DNA of 64,000 nucleotides from Gracilaria gracilis (taxonomy: Eukaryota; Rhodophyta; Florideophyceae; Gracilariales; Gracilariaceae), in NCBI GenBank assembly GCA_030374805.1, contig JARGSG010000202.1:62001-126000 (forward strand), written 5' to 3'. Below the pieces are notes generated by a model. The model did no database searches and was not told where the DNA came from. It saw nothing but the letters and a program-made list of their open reading frames with translations. Positions 10,679 through 20,043 of the stretch are shown piece by piece. A program made the translations under genes and the position numbers. Each line of letters starts with the position of its first letter. The first letter of the stretch is position 1.

Positions 10679-11896
10679 CTACAGGCTCTTGCGATCAGTT
10701 ATAACAATGTTATCATCATGAAAAGGTACCGAAAGCATATCAGGGGATTCGAGAGCCGCTGGTCCAAGCACGCCTGATCGAAATTCTTTCAGAAGCCGAA
10801 CAGCAGTCCTCTCTGCGTTCCCATTGCAAAGCGTCTTCGCGGCTCGATACAAAAACTCCTCCCCTGACATCTCAAGGGCGTTTAAGCGAAATCGTTTCTC
10901 TAGAGTTTCGAAATCGAAATAACCTGGAAAGTTCGAGGCTACCCGCTTGAGCTCATCAATCATCAGCGAGGCCGTTAGCTGTGTGTCGTAAGCGGCCTGA
11001 CCTATATCATCACACACTGCTAGACGCAAGGCCGTGTCTTGACTGACAAATTTTGCCGGTATAATACCAGGCATGTCAAGTAGTTCGATAGTATCTGAGA
11101 TCCTAACCCATTGGAAATTGCGAGTCACTCCTGGTTTGTTGGCGGACTTGGCACTCTTTCGACCAACAAGGCGATTTATCAATGCTGACTTTCCAACATT
11201 CGGATATCCGATAACAAGACACCGCACAGGACGAGGAAGGAGCCCTCGGGCTTTTCGCTTTTCGTTCACACTCGAACTTGCTTGCATTGCAAGTTTTTTT
11301 AGCTCTCTTACACCGCGACCCTGCTTAGCATTGATGAATCGCACCTTCTCACCGCACTGTTGAAGGTGACGTCTCCAGTCTGAACGAGCTGCCAAAGGAG
11401 CTAAATCTGCGCGGTTCATCGCTAGAATACGAGATTTGTTCCCGACCCACCCTGGTACGTCTGGATGTGCAGTGGCTATGGGTATCCGACAATCGCGGAC
11501 TTCAATTACGACATCTACCATCTTGATTGAGTCTTTGAGAGATCTTTCGGCCTTTGCAATGTGGCCTGGATACCATTGTATCACGGGTGATACACTTCCG
11601 ACGGATGAGAGAGCACCTTTCGTGTATATTTTTGGCCTGCGTGGCGGAACATTCTGATCCTTCTTGAACGCTTTTTGAGCTGCTGCTCCCCTATCTGAAG
11701 TTTCAAGTCTCATGTTTGCCGAACGACGGTGAGAACGAGCCGGAACTTGACTAGGTTTGCTGGAAAGAAAACGGTTTCTTGAGATGTAAGAAAAATAATT
11801 GGAATTCCGAGAGGCGAGTCCGTGACAAACAGATGCAAAAGCGGCGCATGACTTCCTCCATCCTAAGCCTAACGAATTCTGCATGTCCACTTGCAT
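10679..11896 (-). CDS. Circularly permuted organelle GTPase, YlqF/RbgA (DAR GTPase) type
   Basis: Ribosome-assembly GTPase of the RbgA/MTG1/DAR family, which helps late maturation of the large subunit in plastids or mitochondria. The 405-residue protein begins with a Ser/Arg-rich, acid-poor segment (first about 90 residues) typical of an organelle targeting peptide. The YlqF signature WYPGHIAKAERSL follows at about 108, then the DxR motif (VIEVRDCRIP). The GTPase motifs come in permuted order: G4 as NRAD (about 161; usually NKxD), G1 GYPNVGKSALINRL (about 230), G2 region PGVT (about 255), G3 DMPG (about 274). The C-terminal helical domain is present. The reading frame extends upstream by 32 codons but starts with GTG; the first ATG is used. 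NRAD in place of NKAD is seen in some family members. Plastid versus mitochondrial location is undecided. Confidence 0.88.
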   Translation of the reverse strand: MQVDMQNSLGLGWRKSCAAFASVCHGLASRNSNYFSYISRNRFLSSKPSQVPARSHRRSANMRLETSDRGAAAQKAFKKDQNVPPRRPKIYTKGALSSVGSVSPVIQWYPGHIAKAERSLKDSIKMVDVVIEVRDCRIPIATAHPDVPGWVGNKSRILAMNRADLAPLAARSDWRRHLQQCGEKVRFINAKQGRGVRELKKLAMQASSSVNEKRKARGLLPRPVRCLVIGYPNVGKSALINRLVGRKSAKSANKPGVTRNFQWVRISDTIELLDMPGIIPAKFVSQDTALRLAVCDDIGQAAYDTQLTASLMIDELKRVASNFPGYFDFETLEKRFRLNALEMSGEEFLYRAAKTLCNGNAERTAVRLLKEFRSGVLGPAALESPDMLSVPFHDDNIVITDRKSL

Positions 11897-12925
11897 TACA
11901 AATCTGATATGAGCTGTGTTCAGGATACTGGAAACTTGACGCGCAACTCCTGGCAGACGAACTTCGTAAATCACAGGCCCATGTAAACGCACAAAAGTAG
12001 ACCTCCTCTTTCAGAAGCCAGATACGTCGGTTCTTACGTTTTTGTCGCGCTGTTAAGTGACGTGATTCGTTTTGCGACTTGGAAGGCGAGAGTCCTGGAG
12101 CTTCGCTCACGCCCAAGATGGCAAGCACTCAATTGAAAGAAGTGAGGTCAGAAAGTTTTCTATGACGGTAGATAGCGTTCTACCGCGAACGGCACAACAA
12201 CGCCAACACGCAGCAAGCAACCGCTGCATCACGGAGATCTATTGGGATCAAGACCACTGCCGGAGTCTGGCCTGATGATTTCGATGTTCCCGATTTTTCT
12301 GTTTACTAGATATACCCAAAAAAAAATCATAAAAAAACTGGTATCTGTACGCTAAAGAAATGCATGAGGGAATGCGAGTTGGTTGTGAACAAAGCCACTT
12401 GGCTCAGGAACAGCAAGCTCGGTCCTCGGCAGCTCCAGAATTCGGCAACAACAACGAGAAGCATGCGTCCAATGTATGAAGGCGAGAGAAGCGGGGAGAA
12501 ACTCGAGGTGTCGGAGAAGGAGAGATGTAAATGTAGAAGGGGGAGAATACAATCTCGTTTGCACGTTTAGGTGTGGGATAGCCCTTGAAGTGGGTTAGCA
12601 TCGAACGTGAACTTCTTTGCAAGCTGCTTTGTTCCATACAAGAGCCAAACAACGAACTTCAAGTCATTTGCTTCTGCGGTGTTCGCAACAAATATCACGT
12701 GGGACCGGCATGTGAAGTGAGGATTTATTGAATTTGGTTTCATGGCAGAAGGGGAACGGTGTGCTTCATTGAAAGCATGAGCCACTGAGCCACCGAGGGA
12801 AGCCATGTCCTCGTTATGAAGCCACGATACACCTTCGCTACTACAACTACAAGTTGCGGCCTGCTACCCTCATCTATGTATTCGGGCCCATGTTGGAAGT
12901 CTCACCTCTGCCTTCCCGTGGTGGT
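11897..12925. other. Intergenic region upstream of the GTPase
   Basis: Nothing convincing is seen. Frames of 60 to 80 codons occur in both directions between 12072 and 12806 without recognisable content. There is a short A-run near 12319-12337. Confidence 0.5.
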
Positions 12926-13444
12926 TTAGAGCCATTCATGGAGGATGTGTCGCATCCTTCGCAAGGAACGAAAGGATTTCAGAAGATAAGCATCGAGAAT
13001 GGCAGAGATTTTCCTATCACAGTTCTCGACAGATTTATCTGTATCATAGGGTTTCCTGTTGAACTGCGACCTTTTCGACTTGTGCAGCCAAGGATCTCTG
13101 TTTGTAGTGACGACTTTGAGTTGACCTCGCATGGACCTACTGCGTTGGGGTGTGCTGTCAAGTAGTGTTCTCCTCACACCTTCCACTCCATCTGACTCAT
13201 CGAGAGACATTTCCAAACGCTCGATGACTTGTAGGCCTTCGGTGTATAAGCGCTTTAGGAGAGAATCCGCCAAAACAAACCGATCCAGAAATAACTTTTC
13301 ATGTGTTTCACATTCAGCATGCAACAAAGCAAAAAGTGTCAAAGAAGTTTTTGGTAATCCACAATCCCCGAACTCTTTTGCCGAGTCTCTGTCTTGTTCA
13401 GAAGAACGGCAGCGAAATGCAACCCAGATAACTGAAACATACAT
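12926..13444 (-). CDS. Possible small hypothetical protein, 172 aa
   Basis: An ATG-initiated frame at 13444 runs 172 codons. The product is soluble, rich in Leu, Arg and Glu, with helix-friendly stretches such as LFALLHAECETHEKLFLDRFVLADSLLKRLY and a basic C-terminal part (SFRSLRRMRHILHEWL). No family is recognised. It would be divergent from the GT61 gene, with 332 bp between start codons and a TACCGTTGGTA palindrome in the middle of that gap. Length alone is not strong evidence in this GC range, so this may be a chance frame. Confidence 0.3.
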   Translation of the reverse strand: MYVSVIWVAFRCRSSEQDRDSAKEFGDCGLPKTSLTLFALLHAECETHEKLFLDRFVLADSLLKRLYTEGLQVIERLEMSLDESDGVEGVRRTLLDSTPQRSRSMRGQLKVVTTNRDPWLHKSKRSQFNRKPYDTDKSVENCDRKISAILDAYLLKSFRSLRRMRHILHEWL

Positions 13445-13588
13445 GCCAAACCAGAGAGGCTCACGAATTTAAGAGATGTTGGCACAGAACTTCGACATGT
13501 TCATGCTATTCGCGGACTGGCCCTAAAGTACGAATCAAGAACAATATCACAACAAAATGCTTTCTTCCATTGCTAAGCAGGTGCCCTG

Positions 13589-13599
13589 TACCGTTGGTA
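13589..13599. promoter_or_regulatory. TACCGTTGGTA element
   Basis: Palindrome TACC-GTT-GGTA, extended by one G/C pair on each side, 178 bp upstream of the GT61 start codon. Same half-sites and spacing as the recurring TACCAAGGGTA element. Confidence 0.5.
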
Positions 13600-13776
13600 C
13601 GTGATGGGCTGCGTGACACTCTCATCGTTACATTTTTTATGTCAAACCCCCAGTTTTGTTAGCAACATTTACCCATAGAAAGTCTCGTCTGTACCATATG
13701 ATGACAATCTCCAATTTTCCCTGTTCGGAGTGTCCCTGCTCAGAGTGTGAAGCCTGAAGATGAACCTGGAGTCAAA

Positions 13777-15606
13777 ATGTTACTCATCGTCAGCCAGTAC
13801 AAGTTCTTACTCTTATGTTTGTCGGTTTACATTTCTCTGGCGCTCACAGTGCCAGTTCCAACAAATGAGACAAAGAACATCTTGCCGGACAAAGCAGACT
13901 CTTCGGAAAGCAGCCTAGGACCTTCAAGAAACACAGGCGATGTGCATGCCGATGGGACGAAGGACAGATACTATACAGGACCTCTTGCAGCTGATGATAA
14001 TGAATCGCTAAAGACGGTTGAAAACGTCGCAGTCTCAATGCCCCTCAATGCTTCAAAAGGAAGTTCAGCGATTGAGCCGATTGCAGAGAAAGACTATAGA
14101 ACTAATGAAGGAAACAGAAGCCTTCGTGTCAGTTCTAATGAAGATGGCTCATCTACTGATCGAAGTAATTTATCCCGTGGTAGAGCACAGAATGGGCCGT
14201 TTTCTGTTCAGATTGAAGATCAAAACTTTTATGGGGGGCTGATAACATATATACATATTCTTCATCCAGCTCGTATCTGCAGAGTCTTAAATGCATGTGT
14301 TCGCCATGATGGAACACTAGTTCTTCCGAAATGGATGCAGAGGCATGACAATTTGCTCAACTTCCACTGTGGTCAGAAGAAACTAGAATTCTCTGCTGAT
14401 GACACCAACCCACCAGTATCCCTGAAGGACATGGATCTTGTCGGTTTGTCTCTTCCGAGGCCTAGCATTCCGGACTTCGTTCGAGACTTTATGCCAAATG
14501 CGGTTGTGTTTGACCTTATCTACGGGGATCGAGACGTGAGAACGTCATGCCATTCTAGAAAAGGGAGTTCCTGCGATACGTTTCCTTCCTTAACAAGTCG
14601 CATCAATACAGCAATATTTCTTCCCCCAAGGCTCGAAGCACTCGAACAAAAGCAGTCTTGGGTACGAGAATTCGTCAAGCTGATGAAGCCGCCAAGTTCT
14701 GGGAAACAAGCGAAGGTTTTGTATAACTATCCGGATGCCGAAGAAGGATCCGGTATGCAATGTTTCCGATCCGCTTTCTTCACCAGGGGGCCATTCAGTA
14801 AGTATCACATCATGAATGACCACCTTCAGGACTTGAATTTCTTAAAAGCTCATGGGATCGACAAGGCAGCGAGGCGCTTGGGAGCAACTGACTCTGAGAT
14901 ATCAACCTCATGCCAAATGAACATTACTATATCAAACCGGAAGCTGAGCGATGATGACCCGAAAAAGCTCGTTGGAAGATATATTACGAATATACCCAGC
15001 CTTCGCACTGAAATTATGAAGCAAGCTGATCGTGTCCCTGGTCTAGACGTTCATGTGGCTACGATAACTTTGGAGGGCAAAAGCCTCTGGTGGCAAATCA
15101 ATGCTATGCAAAAGACAGACATCTGGATTGCGGGACACGGTCCGCTGTTGACCAATATGTTATTCATGCGACAAAACTCTACAGTTGTTGAAATCCAACC
15201 CTTTGCCTACTACCCGCAAGTTTATGAAAGAATAGCGCAACATCTTGCTCACGTGAACTACGATCGTTACATTGCTCACCCAGATGAAGAAGCTTTTGAA
15301 ACTTGCATCGGTCAAACGTACCCACTTCGTCATGGTTCCTACAACGAAGTGAGAACACTTCATGATAGATATCTTCGAGCTTCTAAGAAATTCTTTCAGA
15401 GTGATAGCACACATTCACTGGTTTTGCATACTTTAGAAGGCAGAGGCCTGGACTACGTCAGGGCTTGTGCTCGTATGCAACGCTTAACAACAAATGCTCG
15501 GAACTTTGCCATTGCGATTGTACGCCATGCACGAATTCGATGCGGTTTGCCTCCGCCAAAAGTTGGAGAAAGTGAAGGTCAGAACCATGTGAACGTAACA
15601 ATATAG
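13777..15606 (+). CDS. GT61-type glycosyltransferase (DUF563), type II membrane protein
   Basis: Likely Golgi glycosyltransferase. The GT61 family transfers xylose, arabinose or GlcNAc onto glycans or cell-wall polysaccharides. The product has 609 residues. Residues about 8-28 form one hydrophobic helix (KFLLLCLSVYISLALTV), a signal anchor, followed by about 120 polar, Ser/Glu/Asp-rich stem residues. The catalytic half carries the family's C-terminal signature, AGHGPLLTNMLFMRQNSTVVEIQPF at about 449-474, close to the HGAGLTNxxFxxxxxxxxE pattern of DUF563, with HGP in place of HGA. The frame extends 10 codons upstream but begins with GTG; the first ATG fits directly before the anchor. Red algae make complex secreted sulfated polysaccharides, so a role in cell-coat glycan synthesis is plausible but inferred. 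Confidence 0.8.
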   Translation: MLLIVSQYKFLLLCLSVYISLALTVPVPTNETKNILPDKADSSESSLGPSRNTGDVHADGTKDRYYTGPLAADDNESLKTVENVAVSMPLNASKGSSAIEPIAEKDYRTNEGNRSLRVSSNEDGSSTDRSNLSRGRAQNGPFSVQIEDQNFYGGLITYIHILHPARICRVLNACVRHDGTLVLPKWMQRHDNLLNFHCGQKKLEFSADDTNPPVSLKDMDLVGLSLPRPSIPDFVRDFMPNAVVFDLIYGDRDVRTSCHSRKGSSCDTFPSLTSRINTAIFLPPRLEALEQKQSWVREFVKLMKPPSSGKQAKVLYNYPDAEEGSGMQCFRSAFFTRGPFSKYHIMNDHLQDLNFLKAHGIDKAARRLGATDSEISTSCQMNITISNRKLSDDDPKKLVGRYITNIPSLRTEIMKQADRVPGLDVHVATITLEGKSLWWQINAMQKTDIWIAGHGPLLTNMLFMRQNSTVVEIQPFAYYPQVYERIAQHLAHVNYDRYIAHPDEEAFETCIGQTYPLRHGSYNEVRTLHDRYLRASKKFFQSDSTHSLVLHTLEGRGLDYVRACARMQRLTTNARNFAIAIVRHARIRCGLPPPKVGESEGQNHVNVTI

Positions 15607-15718
15607 AGGAGAACCCCTTCTCACCAGTTCTTTAGTACGACCAATACATAGTGGAAAGAAATAGGTGATATTGTACCGTACTTGTTCTTCTCCTCACTTT
15701 TGTTTTACGCAACGTGAT

Positions 15719-15736
15719 CCCCCCCCCCCCCCCCCC
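15719..15736. repeat. C18 homopolymer
   Basis: Eighteen consecutive C bases on the plus strand, 113 bp past the GT61 stop codon. Confidence 0.85.
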
Positions 15737-15995
15737 AATTGTTTCGCTGTAATCTGTACCTAGATACGCCCGAAAGTATAGAGGCAGAAAGATATGGAAT
15801 GAATCCGGTGAATCTTCAGAACTGAAAGTTCCCATCCATTGTGTTGAAAAGTGGGATCTGTCATCGAGGAGTCTTTGGGGATCATCATTGTCATGGGCGC
15901 AGAATTTGACACTGATATCTACTTGTGTTATGCTTCCTTGTTTCGAGCCATGTTCTTCTTCGTTTTTCTTCTTTTTTCTTCTTTGTCGTAGGCGT

Positions 15996-16006
15996 TACCA
16001 AGGGTA
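15996..16006 (+). promoter_or_regulatory. TACCAAGGGTA element (copy 2)
   Basis: Exact 11-mer in the intergenic space between two convergent genes, 390 bp past the GT61 stop. A position between gene ends is unusual for a promoter site. Confidence 0.5.
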
Positions 16007-16466
16007 GTTCTTATTTCTGGGCCATAGAAGAAGTATTGTTGAAGATAGTAATTACCACATCTCGGTGTTGTAATGAAGGCCAATACCTCTTCGGCACTGC
16101 ACGTTGTACTATTGTTTCTCAGAATAACTGTGGGGGCAGCGGCGGGTGGGCACAAAGCCCGAAAGACTCTCGCAAAGGCCATGAAAATGGCCATCAACTT
16201 CGTGATGATGATCAATGTAATCTTTTGTTCTTGTTGAAGTATTTATTAGGTCTCACATACAATAATGTGAGCTCTGTGTTCGAAAAGCTTCCTTTGTTGA
16301 ACGAAGGAATCAAAATAACTAGTTATGACGTCAATGGCGGCTTCAGAGATTACCCGAACGGAAGCCAAAGTTAATTCTTCTGCAAAACTACAAGTCCAAA
16401 ACAAACCTTTCTAAATAGCTATCTAAACTCGTGAGGATCGCCTTCAAGTTGGGCGGGTTGAAGGCT

Positions 16467-18704
16467 TCAACCCGCCCGAACTTCCGTATCCCCAACATCA
16501 CTTTGTCTTGGGGTTGAATCACAGCTCCACCCGTCAGAGCCACTCCCAGATCCACTTCCAGGGACAGCGTTGCCATGGAGCGTAACGGATTGAACGGAAG
16601 TATCCTGACTGACCTGCATGAAGATCTTTCCAAGCTTTCGGAGACCAGTCGCCCTTGCGTGCAGGACATCTTCGCGTTTTCGCACGCGGGTACCTTCTTT
16701 GTGTTCCTTCTTGGGCAAGAAGAAGCGCTCAATACCCTTCTCCAAACTATCAAGTGTGAAGCGTGAACCCTTCTCATTGCCCTTCTCACCACTGTTTTCA
16801 GACGATAAATCGAGTCCTGTGCAGCCTGGGCTAACGAAGGGAGGTACGTAGAGTACTTCCCTGCCAGGGACCCCGACTCTGCCTTCTTCATCAAGGTCTT
16901 GGATGACCTGTTCGATTTCTTCTTGATCATCGGGCATATCTTCCCCATCTAGGAGGAAGGAGATTACTTCATCTAAAGTCTTCTGGATGTCGACCACAGT
17001 AATCTTCCACATCATGTCAAACGCATTCTCCACCATGTCCATGGCCATTCTTTGCGCTTCCTCCTCGTCCATTCGGCGGCCTTCCTTCTCAAGCCTACTG
17101 ACCTTGTCTTGCATCCGCCGTTGCTTGTCCATCACCTTGTAAGCTGCACCTGCGGCTTTCATCTGTGTCGAGAACTTTTGCTTCGAGTACCCAAAAGAAC
17201 TAAACATTGCGGGAATACCCAACAGATGGTCACGCCCCAGGTGGATATCTGCTTTGCGCGTGTATATTTGTCCAATGGTGTACAACATAGCCGGCCCGCA
17301 GTTGCTATCCACAATACATAGCGCTTTAGTATATGCCCATTGAATAAACGCGCTCTTATCACCACCGGTCCATGGCTGCAGGATGCGGGTGAGCTCATCA
17401 ATTAATTTGCGGACTCTTTGTTTCTGGATGCTCCTTAACAAGCTTTCATCAGGAGCATTACCATCCTCATCGACGTTGGAAGCAAGAGAGGCAAGGGACA
17501 ACTCGCCAACAAGAAACTCAAACTGATCCGAACCAAAGAGCATATCGAATAATTGTCCAGCTTCCATACGTTCCATGTTAGACGACTCCAAACCTTCCAT
17601 TCCGCTATTGTCATAAAGTGCCCTGGTGTGCTCGTTAGATAGAATTTGGTACGCTTCCCCAAGCCTTTGAAACTTCTCAGTCGCTTGCGGATCGTCGGGA
17701 TGTCTGTCAGGATGACATCGCTTAGCTTGCAAGTAATAGGCTTTCTTAATCGCTGAATCGCTCGCATCCGGTTGAACGCCGAGAACGTCATACAAACTGA
17801 GGTCTTTCACATCCCCTCTTCTCTTGGGCCTTGAAGAGCCACTTCGCGAACCTCTCGCGTAACGCTCTTTCTCTAACATGATGAGGTCAATTTCGCGAAT
17901 GAGAGAGTTCATTTCGTCGTCTTCTCTGCAGAGCTCTTGTCCCTTCTTCAATACCTTCATGGCTTCAGTCAACTTACCCATGGCGCGTAGTACAAGGCCT
18001 TTCCAGACCCAGCTTTTAGGCCACGTGGGTGCATTACGAACGCAACGCTCAGCATCATCAAGCGCAAGTTCCATGGCCTTCTCACAAGCATCTGAAGAAG
18101 ATTCAGTTCGAGAAATGTTATAATATGCCTCACAACGTCCGACATACATCTCCTTTGTCGGGAAACGATTCTCAGAGTCGCACGCTTTAATAGCAGCGGT
18201 GAAAGCAGTGACAGCAGCATGAAAGTCCATCTGCTGCAGAAGCTTTATACCCCGGCTATGCGCTCGGACGCTGAAAGACTCAAACTCGGCATAGAGTTGT
18301 AGAGCACGTTCATACAGCACTTCTATATCTTCAGAGTCGGGACAAAGTCGGTATCCCTTCTCCAAAACGTCCTTGGCCTCGACAAAACGCTCAGCGTCTA
18401 TGAGTGCAACACCCATGCGACACCAAGCCTTCGGCCACAACGGGTCCAATTCGGCAGCTTTAGAACCATCCTGCACGGCAAGGTTAAGGTGATTCAAAAT
18501 CGCAGGACCATCAGGGTCATCCGCTTCGCGCAATTGGCGAGCAAGCTTGTAATGGGCAGCTGATCTGTTGGAGAAAAGCTTTTTATCGGGCGGAAGGTGC
18601 GCGAGGGACAACAGTTCAATGGCCTTTGAGTAGCGGTCTATGGCGCCTGTCCAATCGCCGAGGCGAAAGCAGGCATTGGCCCTGGCACGGTCATCATCAG
18701 CCAT
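16467..18704 (-). CDS. TPR and J-domain co-chaperone with DnaJ-X region
   Basis: Hsp70 co-chaperone. The 745-residue protein starts with two blocks of tetratricopeptide-like repeats (about 1-140 and 150-275; for example ANACFRLGDWTGAIDRYSKAIEL and AVTAFTAAIKAC), which usually bind chaperone tails. After a basic linker comes a J domain at about 301-370 (LYDVLGVQPDASDSAIKKAYYLQAKRCHPDRHPDD) with the essential HPD. The next region, DMLFGSDQFEFLVGELSLAS and onward, matches the DnaJ-X domain and includes a Lys/Arg/Glu-rich helical segment (KQRRMQDKVSRLEKEGRRMDEEEAQ). The C-terminus is acidic and ends in Gly/Ser repeats. The frame reaches four codons further upstream but begins with TTG; ATG GCT at 18704 is chosen. 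Likely cytosolic; no targeting peptide is seen. Confidence 0.9.
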   Translation of the reverse strand: MADDDRARANACFRLGDWTGAIDRYSKAIELLSLAHLPPDKKLFSNRSAAHYKLARQLREADDPDGPAILNHLNLAVQDGSKAAELDPLWPKAWCRMGVALIDAERFVEAKDVLEKGYRLCPDSEDIEVLYERALQLYAEFESFSVRAHSRGIKLLQQMDFHAAVTAFTAAIKACDSENRFPTKEMYVGRCEAYYNISRTESSSDACEKAMELALDDAERCVRNAPTWPKSWVWKGLVLRAMGKLTEAMKVLKKGQELCREDDEMNSLIREIDLIMLEKERYARGSRSGSSRPKRRGDVKDLSLYDVLGVQPDASDSAIKKAYYLQAKRCHPDRHPDDPQATEKFQRLGEAYQILSNEHTRALYDNSGMEGLESSNMERMEAGQLFDMLFGSDQFEFLVGELSLASLASNVDEDGNAPDESLLRSIQKQRVRKLIDELTRILQPWTGGDKSAFIQWAYTKALCIVDSNCGPAMLYTIGQIYTRKADIHLGRDHLLGIPAMFSSFGYSKQKFSTQMKAAGAAYKVMDKQRRMQDKVSRLEKEGRRMDEEEAQRMAMDMVENAFDMMWKITVVDIQKTLDEVISFLLDGEDMPDDQEEIEQVIQDLDEEGRVGVPGREVLYVPPFVSPGCTGLDLSSENSGEKGNEKGSRFTLDSLEKGIERFFLPKKEHKEGTRVRKREDVLHARATGLRKLGKIFMQVSQDTSVQSVTLHGNAVPGSGSGSGSDGWSCDSTPRQSDVGDTEVRAG

Positions 18705-20043
18705 GTGGTGAAACAAAACAAACGAGGTACGACAAACAGAAGGGGCCTCTAAGACAAACTTGGTTCAAAGGCGACCTTTCGACACGACAGCGACTGACAG
18801 AAACACACGCGCGACGCACCTGCAGCTAGCGGAACGTCAGTAGTGCGAGAGTCGTAGCGTAGGGACAGTCAGAAAAGGAAGAAAGGAAGAGGTAAGGACA
18901 AGGGCGGACCGGAACGAAGACGGTAAGGGTGGTGGGGTGCGGCCGAACGAGGTGGCGCAGGGAAGAGTAGGATACCCTTGGTACCTTTGGTACCTTCGGT
19001 ACGCGTCGGTACACACGCGAGAACGGGCGCGCAAGGGCGGGGCAGAACGCTGTTGGCTCGCGCGCGCATCGCGGCAGGGCGCTCGAATGGCTGGCGCGGT
19101 GCACGTGGCGCGCACGCGCTGTAAATGGAGCTCGGAGCACAGCGCCTCTTGCCGCTTGATCCGTGGCGCCACGCTCTCCATGAATTTAATTCAAGTGTGC
19201 GACGTGCCGTCACTGCACAACAACGCGCCTTCCGCTGTTCCGCTGCGGGTCCGAGTTCGATCGCTGTCGCGGCTTCGCTGGCGTCCAAGCCCGCATTAGA
19301 TTTAGCCGAGAGTACTTTTAGGAAACTCAGAGTCCTCGTCGCCTTTGAAGTTGGTGGGTTTCCTGCTCTGCGTGCGCCACCTGGTTGTTCCTCGTGACTT
19401 GATCACCCGTTCCTAAAATCACCAATCTAACCTTAGAAACAAACAGCTCTGCTGTTTGCTTGCGCTGACACCTTAGCTACCATCTCATTCATCACGCCGT
19501 TGCGTGGCGCTTTTCCTCGAGCAATCGCGATAGAATTGCATCCCTGCATTTGCATACTTGCTAATGCTAGAGACAATGAAACTGTATCAATTACGTTACG
19601 TTTCCACCATTTGACGTGGCTCTTGAAGTACTCAAGATATATTGGACCCAGCTAACCTCATCTGGTATCTCACCAAATTGCCATTTACAATATTCAAGTT
19701 AAACTCTAGTTGAGGTTCCTTTCCTTTCCGCTTGTCCAATGTGGTGAATGCACGTAAACCGTCGGGAACGCAAGGAGCACCTCTCATACGATTCATTTGC
19801 ATTGGCAGCGTTGTTTTGTTTCATTCAATCACACACTGCATGCAACAGTGTGCGACCACGCTTCTAGCGATACCCCGTAGCCCTAACTCGACGAGCATGA
19901 GTCCGACACGAACAACGATGAATTGGCATGATCATCATGAGTCTACAAGTACTTCATGCCAAACCAAAATGATGATTAACTTTACTCCTCGCAAGAAAGA
20001 AAAAATTTCTGCACTCCTGTGCTCTTGCACATGCCGCCATCAA
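18705..20043. other. Upstream region of the J-domain gene, no gene seen
   Basis: The left half (to about 19300) is GC-rich and holds a cluster of TACC-N3-GGTA elements at 18973-19001, about 270 bp upstream of the J-domain gene. Overlapping frames of 90 to 140 codons on both strands here are compositional. The right half (19300-20043) is AT-richer and shows no gene; it is the 3' flank of TGS1. Confidence 0.5.
18973..19001. promoter_or_regulatory. Cluster of three overlapping TACC-N3-GGTA elements
   Basis: TACCCTTGGTA (18973-18983), TACCTTTGGTA (18982-18992) and TACCTTCGGTA (18991-19001) overlap by two bases each, giving a nine-base period. A fourth, degenerate unit (TACGCGTCGGTA) follows. They lie 269-297 bp upstream of the J-domain gene start, so a promoter role for that gene is plausible. 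Confidence 0.55.

Larger units (their letters stand above)
15607..16466. other. Convergent intergenic region with poly-C tract
   Basis: This is the 3' flank of the GT61 and TPR/J-domain genes. It holds a C18 run at 15719-15736, a copy of TACCAAGGGTA at 15996-16006, and an apparent 149-codon frame (15925-16374) whose translation has no family features and contains the element itself; I do not call it a gene. Confidence 0.5.

Noticed and set aside
15925-16374. 149-codon plus-strand frame between convergent genes
   Set aside because: A Phe-rich start is produced by a CTT-rich run; no family match; lies in the 3' flank of two genes.
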